DNA of 14,278 nucleotides. Origin: an uncultured Veillonella sp. (lineage in GTDB: Bacteria; Bacillota; Negativicutes; Veillonellales; Veillonellaceae). The translations under genes and the position numbers were made by a program. Under the pieces are notes generated by a model. That model was not told the origin of the DNA. It saw only the letters and a program-made list of their open reading frames with translations, and did not search any database. This document shows, in pieces, positions 6,623 through 13,055 of the stretch. The DNA lies in NCBI RefSeq assembly GCF_937981445.1, contig NZ_CALJON010000006.1, positions 1 to 14,278 on the forward strand, in the 5' to 3' direction. Each line of letters begins with the position of its first letter. Positions within the stretch are counted from its first letter, which is position 1.

Positions 6623-7780
6623 TTACCCCCTAAAATAATTTTCCACACCTGATGCAATTTCATCAGCAAATTGCTGTTGTACACTGTCTTTTTTAAGCAA
6701 GGCTTCTTCCGAAGGATTGGAGATAAAGCCAAGTTCAACTAAAACAGCAGGCATTAACGATCTGCGAAGGACATAAAGATTACCTGGTTGAATACCACGG
6801 TCGCCACCAAATCCAGATTCATCAGCAATATTATTTTGGATTCGATTAGCCAATTTAGTGTCATATTGTGTTTTTTCGTAATAGTACGTAGCAATACCAC
6901 CTACTGATGGATTACTAAAGGAATTAATGTGCACGCTAATAAATAAATCTGATTTTGAGCGTGTGCCCACATCCACGCGAGCTTGTAATTCATCAGGCCC
7001 ACTTGCATTTGGACCATATACATCTACATCAGTAGTACGAGTCATATACACTTTAGCACCTTTATCTTCAAGGGCTTTCTTCAATTTCATGGAAATTGGT
7101 AATGTTACATTTTTTTCCATTAAACCAGTTGGTCCAATAGCACCTGGGTCAGTACCGCCATGACCGGGGTCAATGGTAATAACTTTACCAGCAATGCCAC
7201 CTGTTGTACGGTAGTCTACCTTAGCAGCTACAGGCGCCGTATTGGAATTAGGAATAACTACGGGCTGCTTAGGTGCTTTAGGAGCTGTTTTACTTGTATT
7301 TACAGCGACTGTTGGGGTTGTTTTAGTACTGCCATAGTAGGTAGTACGAGGTTCTACCCCTTTTTGTTGAATATCAATTACCATACGATCTGGCTTATTA
7401 TTAGCCTTATCTTTCTTCAAAGAAAAGACTTTAATATCGCCTACATCAATAGAAGTTGGTGTTTTTAAAATCACATTGGTTGCTTTTCCATCTTGGTCTA
7501 GTTTAGCAGACTTTACAATCTTAGGATTCATATTCAACTCTTTGTTCTTTGATTTTTCTTTTGTGTTCTTTAATGTTACCGTCGTTGTAGTACCGCTCTT
7601 ATCAATTGATGCGGATGCTTCCACTGGGGCCGTTAAATTTAATACTACTCGTACAAAGGGTACGGGGGCATCATTTCGGGTTACCCAATACATATCACTT
7701 ACTTCGGCGGATTTAGCTGATACTATGGAAAAAGGTATCATAGCTATTGCTAGTAATAGCATCATCCAAATTTTACGCAA
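6623..7780 (-). CDS. N-acetylmuramoyl-L-alanine amidase with AMIN domain (AmiC-like)
   Basis: Secreted zinc amidase that cuts the bond between muramic acid and the stem peptide of peptidoglycan. 385 residues from the chosen TTG. The signal peptide covers 1-22 (cleavage probably after FSIVSA). Residues about 28-142 form an AMIN-type beta domain used for localisation. Residues about 144-195 are a Pro/Thr/Lys linker. Residues about 198-385 are Amidase_3 with H207 (DPGHGG), E222 (MEKNV) and H284 (SVHIN) as zinc ligands and E349 (VELGF) as catalytic residue. Upstream in-frame starts at 7798 (TTG) and 7795 (ATG) lack a ribosome binding site, whereas TTG at 7780 has GGGAG eight bases upstream and gives a compact signal peptide. 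No regulatory helix blocking the active site is evident. Promoter at 7899-7907. Confidence 0.94.
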   Translation of the reverse strand: MRKIWMMLLLAIAMIPFSIVSAKSAEVSDMYWVTRNDAPVPFVRVVLNLTAPVEASASIDKSGTTTTVTLKNTKEKSKNKELNMNPKIVKSAKLDQDGKATNVILKTPTSIDVGDIKVFSLKKDKANNKPDRMVIDIQQKGVEPRTTYYGSTKTTPTVAVNTSKTAPKAPKQPVVIPNSNTAPVAAKVDYRTTGGIAGKVITIDPGHGGTDPGAIGPTGLMEKNVTLPISMKLKKALEDKGAKVYMTRTTDVDVYGPNASGPDELQARVDVGTRSKSDLFISVHINSFSNPSVGGIATYYYEKTQYDTKLANRIQNNIADESGFGGDRGIQPGNLYVLRRSLMPAVLVELGFISNPSEEALLKKDSVQQQFADEIASGVENYFRG

Positions 7781-7788
7781 CGTAATCA

Positions 7789-7793
7789 CTCCC
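7789..7793 (-). promoter_or_regulatory. Ribosome binding site that places the amidase start at TTG 7780
   Basis: GGGAG on the minus strand with an 8-base spacer to TTG at 7780. The ATG at 7795 overlaps this site and has no purine-rich site of its own, so the weaker TTG codon is preferred. Confidence 0.65.
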
Positions 7794-7809
7794 ATCAACT
7801 ATTTGCGCG

Positions 7810-7848
7810 GCTTGCTTTTTAGTTTGTACAAGATAAACTAATTCAAGC
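7810..7848 (-). other. Two-part hairpin in the amidase leader RNA
   Basis: Outer stem GCTTG/CAAGC (7810-7814 with 7844-7848) and a seven-pair inner stem TTAGTTT/AAACTAA (7819-7825 with 7835-7841), closing a 9-base loop. It lies between the predicted transcription start and the ribosome binding site of the amidase. No known riboswitch class is recognised. It may affect RNA stability or translation, or be incidental. Confidence 0.45.
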
Positions 7849-7898
7849 GTCATACGTAATTATTTAAAATTTTCAAAGAATCATTTTAAGACTAGTTT

Positions 7899-7927
7899 AT
7901 TATACCATAGTTTTTTGAAATAAAATG
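7899..7927 (-). promoter_or_regulatory. Extended -10 promoter of the amidase-gerM operon
   Basis: Minus-strand TGGTATAAT (7899-7907) matches the extended -10 consensus. The -35 position (CATTTT, 7922-7927, 17-base spacer) is weak. Start of transcription is expected near 7892, leaving an untranslated leader of about 110 bases before TTG 7780. The rest of the 7781-8058 gap holds the leader hairpin and the hairpin terminator of the upstream gene. Confidence 0.68.
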
Positions 7928-7954
7928 ATATGTATCGAATTTTCATAAATAGTT

Positions 7955-8013
7955 CACAAAAAAATACGCTATATAGTACACAAAATATATGCGTGGTACT
8001 ATATAACGTATTT
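7955..8013 (-). terminator. Long AT-rich hairpin after the metallo-beta-lactamase lipoprotein gene, likely terminator
   Basis: Arms 7962-7979 and 7996-8013 are complementary over 18 bases with one mismatch, around a 16-base loop. On the minus strand the hairpin is followed by CGTATTTTTTTGTG, a run of seven T. It starts 45 bases after the upstream stop codon. The low GC content makes the stem weaker than usual for its length, but its position and T-run fit a terminator. Confidence 0.72.
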
Positions 8014-8058
8014 GAGTTTTACCTAAAAGGTTGACAAGATTTTTTTAAAATTATGAAA

Positions 8059-9036
8059 TTACTTCTCTTGGGTAATTTGCCATGTATTGCCATCACTGTG
8101 AATCTGTATAGTGCCCATAGTTTTTGTTTGATATACAGTGATATTTTCTGCTCTAAGACGCTCTAACGCTTCTTTATGAGGATGTCCGTAATCATTATTT
8201 TGTCCTGCAGAAATAATAGCAAATTCAGGACGAACGGAACGAAGAAAATCTTTTTGAGACGATGTTTTACTTCCATGATGTCCCACTTTTATAATACGGC
8301 TCGACAATTTAGTGTTTTGTTCTTTTATTAAACGATTTTCCTCCGGCTTTTCCGCATCACCAGTGAAAAGCATGGAAAATTTACCAAATTCCAATTTGCC
8401 AACAATACTATTATTGTTAAGATCTGCTTTTCCCTTATTATCCATAACAGGGTCGCCTTGCCATGGTGCATAAACGGTAAACTTAGCTCCATTGCCAAAG
8501 TCTACAACATCACCTTTATACAATACGGTGCGAGGAATTTTCAAGCGATCTACAGTTTTCATATAGGTGCGATATACGGAGCTACTATAGGTCATGCCAT
8601 TGTCATACACATGCTCCATAGGAATGCCCGCATCAGCAATGGCAAAAAAGCCACCTAAATGATCGGCATGAGGATGTGTAATAATCACATTTTTAAGCTT
8701 TTTTACTTTGTATTGTTTTAAATAGGCCACTAAATTATCACGGTGATCTACATCCCCTGTATCAATAAGAGAGTATTCATCACCTACGCGAATTAAGAAG
8801 GCATCCCCCTGCCCTATATCTAAGGCGTACACATCTAATGTACCCTGCACAGCTTCTGTTGATGTGGCCGCTTTAGACTGATTGGCATTTACCATATCTT
8901 GTATTTTAGAGCTGCAACCACTTAAGGTAAGGGTTAACAATAGAGTTAACATCATAATGCCTAAGACTTTTGGAATGGACTTAGGATTACTATGAATAAG
9001 CTTTTTGAAAAAAGCAAATATGGTTTTCATATACAT
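8059..9036 (-). CDS. Lipoprotein with ComEC-type metallo-beta-lactamase domain
   Basis: A 325-residue protein predicted to be lipidated and exported. A basic N-region and hydrophobic segment lead to lipobox LSGC with C41; the pre-sequence is longer than usual. Residues about 66-325 are a metallo-beta-lactamase hydrolase fold of the ComEC/Rec2 C-terminal type: VYALDIGQGDAFLI, LIDTGD, THPHADHLGG (H121, H123, D125, H126 as metal ligands), LFTGDAE (D227), VGHHGSKTSS (H253/H254), ISAGQNNDYGHPH (H285). It lacks the ComEC membrane channel. Relatives are annotated as competence-like hydrolases. By homology a nuclease or phosphodiesterase activity is possible, but the substrate is unknown. Start ATG at 9036 has GTAGG six bases upstream; ATG at 9030 is an alternative. 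It stands 123 bases after nnr and ends at its own terminator, so it may be a single-gene unit. Confidence 0.9.
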   Translation of the reverse strand: MYMKTIFAFFKKLIHSNPKSIPKVLGIMMLTLLLTLTLSGCSSKIQDMVNANQSKAATSTEAVQGTLDVYALDIGQGDAFLIRVGDEYSLIDTGDVDHRDNLVAYLKQYKVKKLKNVIITHPHADHLGGFFAIADAGIPMEHVYDNGMTYSSSVYRTYMKTVDRLKIPRTVLYKGDVVDFGNGAKFTVYAPWQGDPVMDNKGKADLNNNSIVGKLEFGKFSMLFTGDAEKPEENRLIKEQNTKLSSRIIKVGHHGSKTSSQKDFLRSVRPEFAIISAGQNNDYGHPHKEALERLRAENITVYQTKTMGTIQIHSDGNTWQITQEK

Positions 9037-9084
9037 ATACTACCTACTTCATTTTATCTTTATTAAATGCAACACAATTTATCT

Positions 9085-9111
9085 ATTCTACATGTTTATA
9101 TTTAACCGCAA
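9085..9111 (-). promoter_or_regulatory. Weak promoter candidate for the metallo-beta-lactamase lipoprotein
   Basis: Minus-strand TTGCGG (9106-9111) and TAGAAT (9085-9090) are separated by 15 bases, shorter than ideal. It is the best pair I find in the 123-base gap before this gene, but the AT-rich sequence makes chance matches likely. Confidence 0.3.
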
Positions 9112-9136
9112 TAATATACATTAAGATTAATATACG

Positions 9137-9162
9137 TAAACATTTATATATGTAAATGTTTA
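9137..9162 (-). other. Perfect AT-only palindrome at the nnr stop codon
   Basis: TAAACATTTA (9137-9146) and TAAATGTTTA (9153-9162) form a perfect 10-bp inverted repeat around 6 bases, and the right arm contains the nnr stop codon. No T-run follows on the minus strand, so it is not a classic terminator. It could be a 3'-end RNA structure or a protein-binding palindrome. Confidence 0.45.
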
Positions 9163-10719
9163 ATCTAATGACAGCAAACGATCTATTTCATATGGAACTT
9201 GTGCGGCTACTTCAGACGCTGTAAAGCCCCAAGGTCGTTGTTCTCCTAATGTATCAGCGCTTTTACCATGTAAATAAACACCAAGTAATGCTGCTTCTAC
9301 TGCTTCTAAGCCTTGACCTAAGAGGGCGGCAATAATGCCTGATAAAATATCACCCATTCCACCAGAGCCCATACCAGGATTTCCAGTGCTATTAATGCCT
9401 ACAAAGCCATCTGGACTGGCCACTACAGTAGGGGCCCCTTTTAGCACTAATACCACCTTATGAGTAATAGCAAAATCACGAGCTAATTCAACGCGATGGG
9501 CTTCAATATATTCAATGGATTTACCCGTTAAACGGCTAAACTCGCCAGGATGAGGCGTTAAAATTGGAGGGACTTCTTTACCTTGTAACTGTTCGCTAAA
9601 GGTTAGAATATTCCCCATAGCCCATAATGCGTCTGCATCTACCACTAAAGGAGCTGTAGTTTGAGCCATAAAATTTTTGGTTAAGTTACTAATTTCTTCG
9701 TTCCGTCCCAGACCTGGACCAATAACAATGGCGTTTTTACTGTCTCCATGCATGCGTAAATGGATTAAATTGCTGAAGGCACCAGTCATAATTTCAGGGC
9801 GTACTTTTGCTTGCATAGAACTTAAGCAATCAGTAGGCACAATGGTAGTCACTTTCCCGGCACCAGTGCGCAAAGCCCCTTCAGCAGCCATAACAGGTGC
9901 ACCAATCATGCCGGCAGCGCCACCGATAATTAAGACATGCCCATTAGTTCCTTTATGAGCGGTCATTTCTCTCTCCGGTAGTAAAGCGGTGGCCAAATCT
10001 TCATCGATTAACTCGGTAGGAAATGATTGGTTCTCTTCATCAAATAAGGCTAATTCCCAATTAAATCCTAGGCCTTGTGTAATGATGTGTCCACAATATT
10101 CACGGGCGGGATATAAATACATGCCTTGTTTAGGTGCCCCAAAGGTTACAGTTAGATCAACACCTAAGGTACCATTGGCTACAGAACCGTCATCTGGATG
10201 CACTCCTGAAGGCATATCTACAGCTACCACTAAAGTATCTTTATAAATATCTAAATAGGACTCTACTGCATCAAGGATTGCCATATAAGGTTCTCTTAGC
10301 TCTCCTTTTAAAGCTGTACCAATTAAGGCATCTACAATAACAGCGACTCCTTCTAAACTATCTACACCATCTTCTAGTGTCATAAGTGGAATATCGAGGC
10401 CGTCAATAATTTTTTGTTGCATTTTAAATAATTCTGATTCATTACCGGTTGAGTGAGGACATATGATGCGGACTTCATAACCTTTTTCATCTAAATGGCG
10501 AGCTGCCACTAAGCCGTCGGCACCATTATTGCCAGGGCCAGCTAAAATTACAATTTCTTTTTCAAAACGGTGTGTACCATATTTTTTATTTAATTCTTCG
10601 TCAATAACAAGGGCTACCCCATGGCCTGCATTTTCCATAAGTAGGGCTGTTGGCAAGGTCCCTTTATTCTCTGCCCAAGTATCAACAAAATGGGCTTCTT
10701 TACTAGAAAGGATTCGCAT
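9160..10719 (-). CDS. nnr: Bifunctional NAD(P)HX epimerase / ADP-dependent NAD(P)HX dehydratase
   Basis: Repairs hydrated NADH and NADPH: the N-terminal domain interconverts R and S forms and the C-terminal domain dehydrates S-NAD(P)HX using ADP. 519 residues, typical of the fused YjeF-type protein. The N-domain (about 1-235) has LMENAG, the loop AGPGNNGADGLVAARHL (60-76), D130 and DMPSG (168-172). The C-domain (about 245-519, ribokinase-like) has HKGTNGHVLIIGGA (255-268), IGPGLGR, VDADAL, ILTPHPGEF (386-394) and the nucleotide-binding GMGSGGMGDILSG (449-461) with D457. ATG at 10719 has AAGGAG upstream. It lies 106 bases after acpS, a frequent neighbour in Firmicutes. That gap shows no terminator, only a poor promoter-like match (TATAAG at 10749-10754), so co-transcription with acpS is possible. 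Confidence 0.96.
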   Translation of the reverse strand: MRILSSKEAHFVDTWAENKGTLPTALLMENAGHGVALVIDEELNKKYGTHRFEKEIVILAGPGNNGADGLVAARHLDEKGYEVRIICPHSTGNESELFKMQQKIIDGLDIPLMTLEDGVDSLEGVAVIVDALIGTALKGELREPYMAILDAVESYLDIYKDTLVVAVDMPSGVHPDDGSVANGTLGVDLTVTFGAPKQGMYLYPAREYCGHIITQGLGFNWELALFDEENQSFPTELIDEDLATALLPEREMTAHKGTNGHVLIIGGAAGMIGAPVMAAEGALRTGAGKVTTIVPTDCLSSMQAKVRPEIMTGAFSNLIHLRMHGDSKNAIVIGPGLGRNEEISNLTKNFMAQTTAPLVVDADALWAMGNILTFSEQLQGKEVPPILTPHPGEFSRLTGKSIEYIEAHRVELARDFAITHKVVLVLKGAPTVVASPDGFVGINSTGNPGMGSGGMGDILSGIIAALLGQGLEAVEAALLGVYLHGKSADTLGEQRPWGFTASEVAAQVPYEIDRLLSLD

Positions 10720-10825
10720 AGTATATTTCTCCTTTTTTACGTAGGTTACTTATATTTTTTTAGAGAACTAAATCACATTAGTTAGACATTTTGTTAGACT
10801 GTGCTGAGTGTGTTCTATCCTTTCC

Positions 10826-11188
10826 TTACGACAGTAAAACAACTGCTGTAGCATAGCTCCGGCAATGACTAATGGATAGTTCAATCGTTGTGAGATTCTT
10901 TTCTTTTAATAGCTCATAAAAAAAGCCTGTGCATACTATATAAGGGGCACCTAAAGCATCTCGATGTATTTCGACTTCCGCCCAAGTACCTCCACGAAAG
11001 CCTGTGCCTAAGGCTTTAAAAAAGGCTTCTTTAGCCGCATACATGCCAGCCAAAGAGGCTGATTCTTGTTTGCCACGACTTTTCGCATAAGCCAATTCGT
11101 GAGCTGTAAAAACGCGGCTTCCAAAATGGGCCCGTTCCATAGCCTTAGCAATGCGCTCTATTTCTATAATATCGGTGCCAATTTTCAT
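10826..11188 (-). CDS. acpS: Holo-[acyl-carrier-protein] synthase AcpS
   Basis: Transfers 4'-phosphopantetheine from coenzyme A to a serine of acyl carrier protein, activating it for fatty acid synthesis. 120 residues, the normal size for the trimeric AcpS type. Motifs: IGTDIIEIERI at the start with magnesium ligand D6, the FTAHELAYA block, YAAKEAFFKALGTG (50-63) with E54 and K58, and LSISHCRSYA (104-113). ATG at 11188 has a near-consensus AGGAGG five bases upstream. It is separated from rpe by a hairpin terminator and a leader of about 180 bases containing an imperfect tandem repeat. I found no good promoter match there, though one is expected. Confidence 0.96.
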   Translation of the reverse strand: MKIGTDIIEIERIAKAMERAHFGSRVFTAHELAYAKSRGKQESASLAGMYAAKEAFFKALGTGFRGGTWAEVEIHRDALGAPYIVCTGFFYELLKEKNLTTIELSISHCRSYATAVVLLS

Positions 11189-11259
11189 AGTACCTCCTAT
11201 AAACTATTCGTATTTAGAAATTTAATTTTAGTAAGACTCATCTCTATGGGGGTATTTTC

Positions 11260-11319
11260 AATGCGAATCTTTTCTTTAGATTTCATTTACAATACGAACT
11301 TTTCACTAGGTTTATTTAC
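11260..11319. repeat. Imperfect tandem repeat of about 30 bp in the acpS leader
   Basis: Copy 1 is 11260-11290 and copy 2 is 11291-11319, directly adjacent. Both open with AAT(G/A)CGAA, continue CTTTTC, and end TTT(C)ATTTAC. About 25 of 31 aligned positions agree, with two one-base gaps. It lies between the rpe terminator and acpS. It could be a degenerate duplication or paired binding sites; nothing in it codes for a recognisable peptide. Confidence 0.6.
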
Positions 11320-11321
11320 AA

Positions 11322-11349
11322 ATAGAAGCCCTATAAAAAGGGCTTCTAT
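11322..11349 (-). terminator. Hairpin terminator after rpe
   Basis: A 10-bp perfect stem pairs ATAGAAGCCC (11322-11331) with GGGCTTCTAT (11340-11349) around an 8-base loop. On the minus strand it is followed by TTGTAAATAA, so the T-run is short and imperfect. It lies 22 bases after the rpe stop codon and probably ends the kinase-rsgA-rpe transcript. Confidence 0.75.
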
Positions 11350-11371
11350 CAAGTTATTAATATGTATATTC

Positions 11372-12181
11372 CTATTCACCGCGTAAGGTTTTAATCATAG
11401 CACCACGATCAGGGGCATTAAATACAGCAGACCCAGCTACTAAGAGTTGAGCCCCTGCGTCCCGTACTAGTGGGGCTGTTTCAGGATTAATACCACCGTC
11501 AACAGCTACTATGGCATCATAGCGCTTTACATAATTAAACAAGCTACGAGCTTTTCGAACTTTATTGACTGCTTGGGGAATAAAGGATTGGCCACCAAAG
11601 CCAGGATTAACACTCATGATTAATATTTGGTCAATATCAATGGCTATATCCTCTAGAACAGCTACTGGCGTCGATGGATTTAAGGCGATACCTGCTTTCA
11701 TACCTGCTTTTTTTATAGATTGTACTAAGCGATGCATATGAGGTGTCGCTTCTGCATGGAAGGTAAAATATTCTGCTCCTAAAGCGGCTACTTCATCTAC
11801 ATAATCCTGAGGATTCGTCACCATTAAATGAACATCAAAAGGTAGTTTAGTTGCCTTACTTAAGCCTTTTAACATGGAAGGACCAAAGGTTAAATTAGGA
11901 ACAAAATGACCATCCATAATATCCACATGTAGTAAATCGGCCCCTTGCGTTTCAATACTTAAGATATCTTCTTTTAATATAGTAAAATCTGCCGATAACA
12001 TGGAAGGGGCAATTTTAATAAGTGAAGATTTCTTAGGCTCCGCGCTGCTTTCTTTAGTTACTGTATGGACTGTATTATTTACCACATTATTTACTGTATT
12101 TGATGGCATAGTTGGTTCAGTTCCCTTTACAGTATTTGTATGATTAGGTCTATTACCCATATGAGGACGTTTGCGTTTCAT
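11372..12181 (-). CDS. rpe: Ribulose-phosphate 3-epimerase with unusual N-terminal extension
   Basis: Interconverts ribulose 5-phosphate and xylulose 5-phosphate in the pentose phosphate pathway. The TIM-barrel core starts at about residue 55 (IKIAPSMLSADF) and shows S63, H85 and D87 in LLHVDIMDGHFVPNLTFGP, H118 in FDVHLM, NPGFGGQSF (192-200) and D228 in AVDGGIN; these supply the metal ligands and catalytic acids. The core is about 215 residues, the usual whole length. The extra first 53 or so residues are a basic start (MKRKRPHMGNR) and a Thr/Asn/Val-rich stretch of low complexity. No ATG, GTG or TTG codon occurs at the core boundary (codons 54 and 55 are CTT and ATT), so some extension must be translated. 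ATG 12181 has GGTGA four bases upstream; ATG 12109 is an alternative. It starts 4 bases after rsgA. Confidence 0.93.
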   Translation of the reverse strand: MKRKRPHMGNRPNHTNTVKGTEPTMPSNTVNNVVNNTVHTVTKESSAEPKKSSLIKIAPSMLSADFTILKEDILSIETQGADLLHVDIMDGHFVPNLTFGPSMLKGLSKATKLPFDVHLMVTNPQDYVDEVAALGAEYFTFHAEATPHMHRLVQSIKKAGMKAGIALNPSTPVAVLEDIAIDIDQILIMSVNPGFGGQSFIPQAVNKVRKARSLFNYVKRYDAIVAVDGGINPETAPLVRDAGAQLLVAGSAVFNAPDRGAMIKTLRGE

Positions 12182-12185
12182 AATG

Positions 12186-13046
12186 TCACCACTTTCTTTG
12201 ACTTTTGATTTCTTCGCGAATTGTTAAATATGAATCATATCGTTCTTTAGCAATCTTACCACTTTCTACAGCGGCTTTAACACCACAGATTGGTTCATGC
12301 TCATGGTAGCAAGGACTAAATTTGCAGCCTTCTTCATGGTCATGAAATTCAGGATATAAAGAAGTTAATCGTTCCTCTGAAATATCGCTAAAATCAAGGG
12401 CACTAAATCCTGGCGTATCCATAATGAAGGAATTTTCATCAATACTGTATAAGGAGGCATGGCGCGTAGTATGACGACCACGTTTAATTTTATCACTCAC
12501 TTCACCAGTTTGAAATTGGAATTTAGGTTCAATAGCATTTAAGAGACTGCTTTTCCCCACCCCTGAAGGGCCGGCAAAGGCAGTGACTTTATGATTGAGT
12601 TTGCTTTTTAGCTCCTCTATACCTGTACCCGTATAGGTGGAGGCGGTAATGACTTCATACCCTGCCTGTTGGTACATAGTGACTAAGCTTTCATTTTCCT
12701 CTGTATGTAAATCCCATTTATTAATGCATAGAATAAGAGGAATATCGGCATGTTCAATCATAACTAATAGTTTATTTAATAAAAGCTCATTAATATCTGG
12801 CTCATGAGCAGCTACTACTAAAATAACTTGATCCAGATTAGCTACAAAAGGCCGCTTTAATTGATTTTGACGAGGCAAAATCTCTTCAATCGTACCATCT
12901 GTAGAATAGGTAACACGATCTCCTACTAACAGAGAATATCGCTTCTGTTTTAGGCGTCCACGAACTTTACATTCGTGGATGCCACCCATTTCATCTTGCA
13001 CATAAAAATAACCATTTACATTTTTTATTACAATACCTGTATTCAT
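12186..13046 (-). CDS. rsgA: Small ribosomal subunit assembly GTPase RsgA
   Basis: GTPase that checks late maturation of the 30S subunit. 286 residues. An OB-fold domain (about 1-70, GIVIKNVNGYFYV and VGDRVTY) is followed by a circularly permuted GTPase: NKWD (109-112) before the P-loop GPSGVGKSSLLNAI (159-172), then KRGRHTTRHA (188-197) and DTPG (210-213). The C-terminal zinc knuckle is C241-x4-C246-x-H248-x5-C254. A longer reading frame to 13109 would overlap the kinase gene; ATG 13046 is chosen because AGGAG lies four bases upstream and the protein then begins at the conserved OB fold. It begins 7 bases after the PASTA kinase gene, a conserved pairing in Firmicutes, where RsgA is known to be a kinase substrate in some species. 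Confidence 0.96.
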   Translation of the reverse strand: MNTGIVIKNVNGYFYVQDEMGGIHECKVRGRLKQKRYSLLVGDRVTYSTDGTIEEILPRQNQLKRPFVANLDQVILVVAAHEPDINELLLNKLLVMIEHADIPLILCINKWDLHTEENESLVTMYQQAGYEVITASTYTGTGIEELKSKLNHKVTAFAGPSGVGKSSLLNAIEPKFQFQTGEVSDKIKRGRHTTRHASLYSIDENSFIMDTPGFSALDFSDISEERLTSLYPEFHDHEEGCKFSPCYHEHEPICGVKAAVESGKIAKERYDSYLTIREEIKSQRKW

Positions 13047-13050
13047 ACAT

Positions 13051-13055
13051 CTCCT
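13051..13055 (-). promoter_or_regulatory. Ribosome binding site of rsgA
   Basis: AGGAG on the minus strand, four bases before ATG 13046 and overlapping the TAG stop of the kinase gene. It rules out the longer upstream start and suggests coupled translation. Confidence 0.8.

Noticed and set aside
8031..8059. Plus-strand TTGACA with TGAAAT 17 bases later, a possible antisense promoter into the metallo-beta-lactamase gene
   Set aside because: The -10 matches only four of six positions in very AT-rich DNA, and no plus-strand gene or structured RNA follows.
11197..11241. A 14-codon open frame (MSLTKIKFLNTNSL) in front of acpS ending at the acpS ribosome binding site, a possible leader peptide
   Set aside because: It has no ribosome binding site of its own and no regulatory amino-acid run; frames this short are common by chance.
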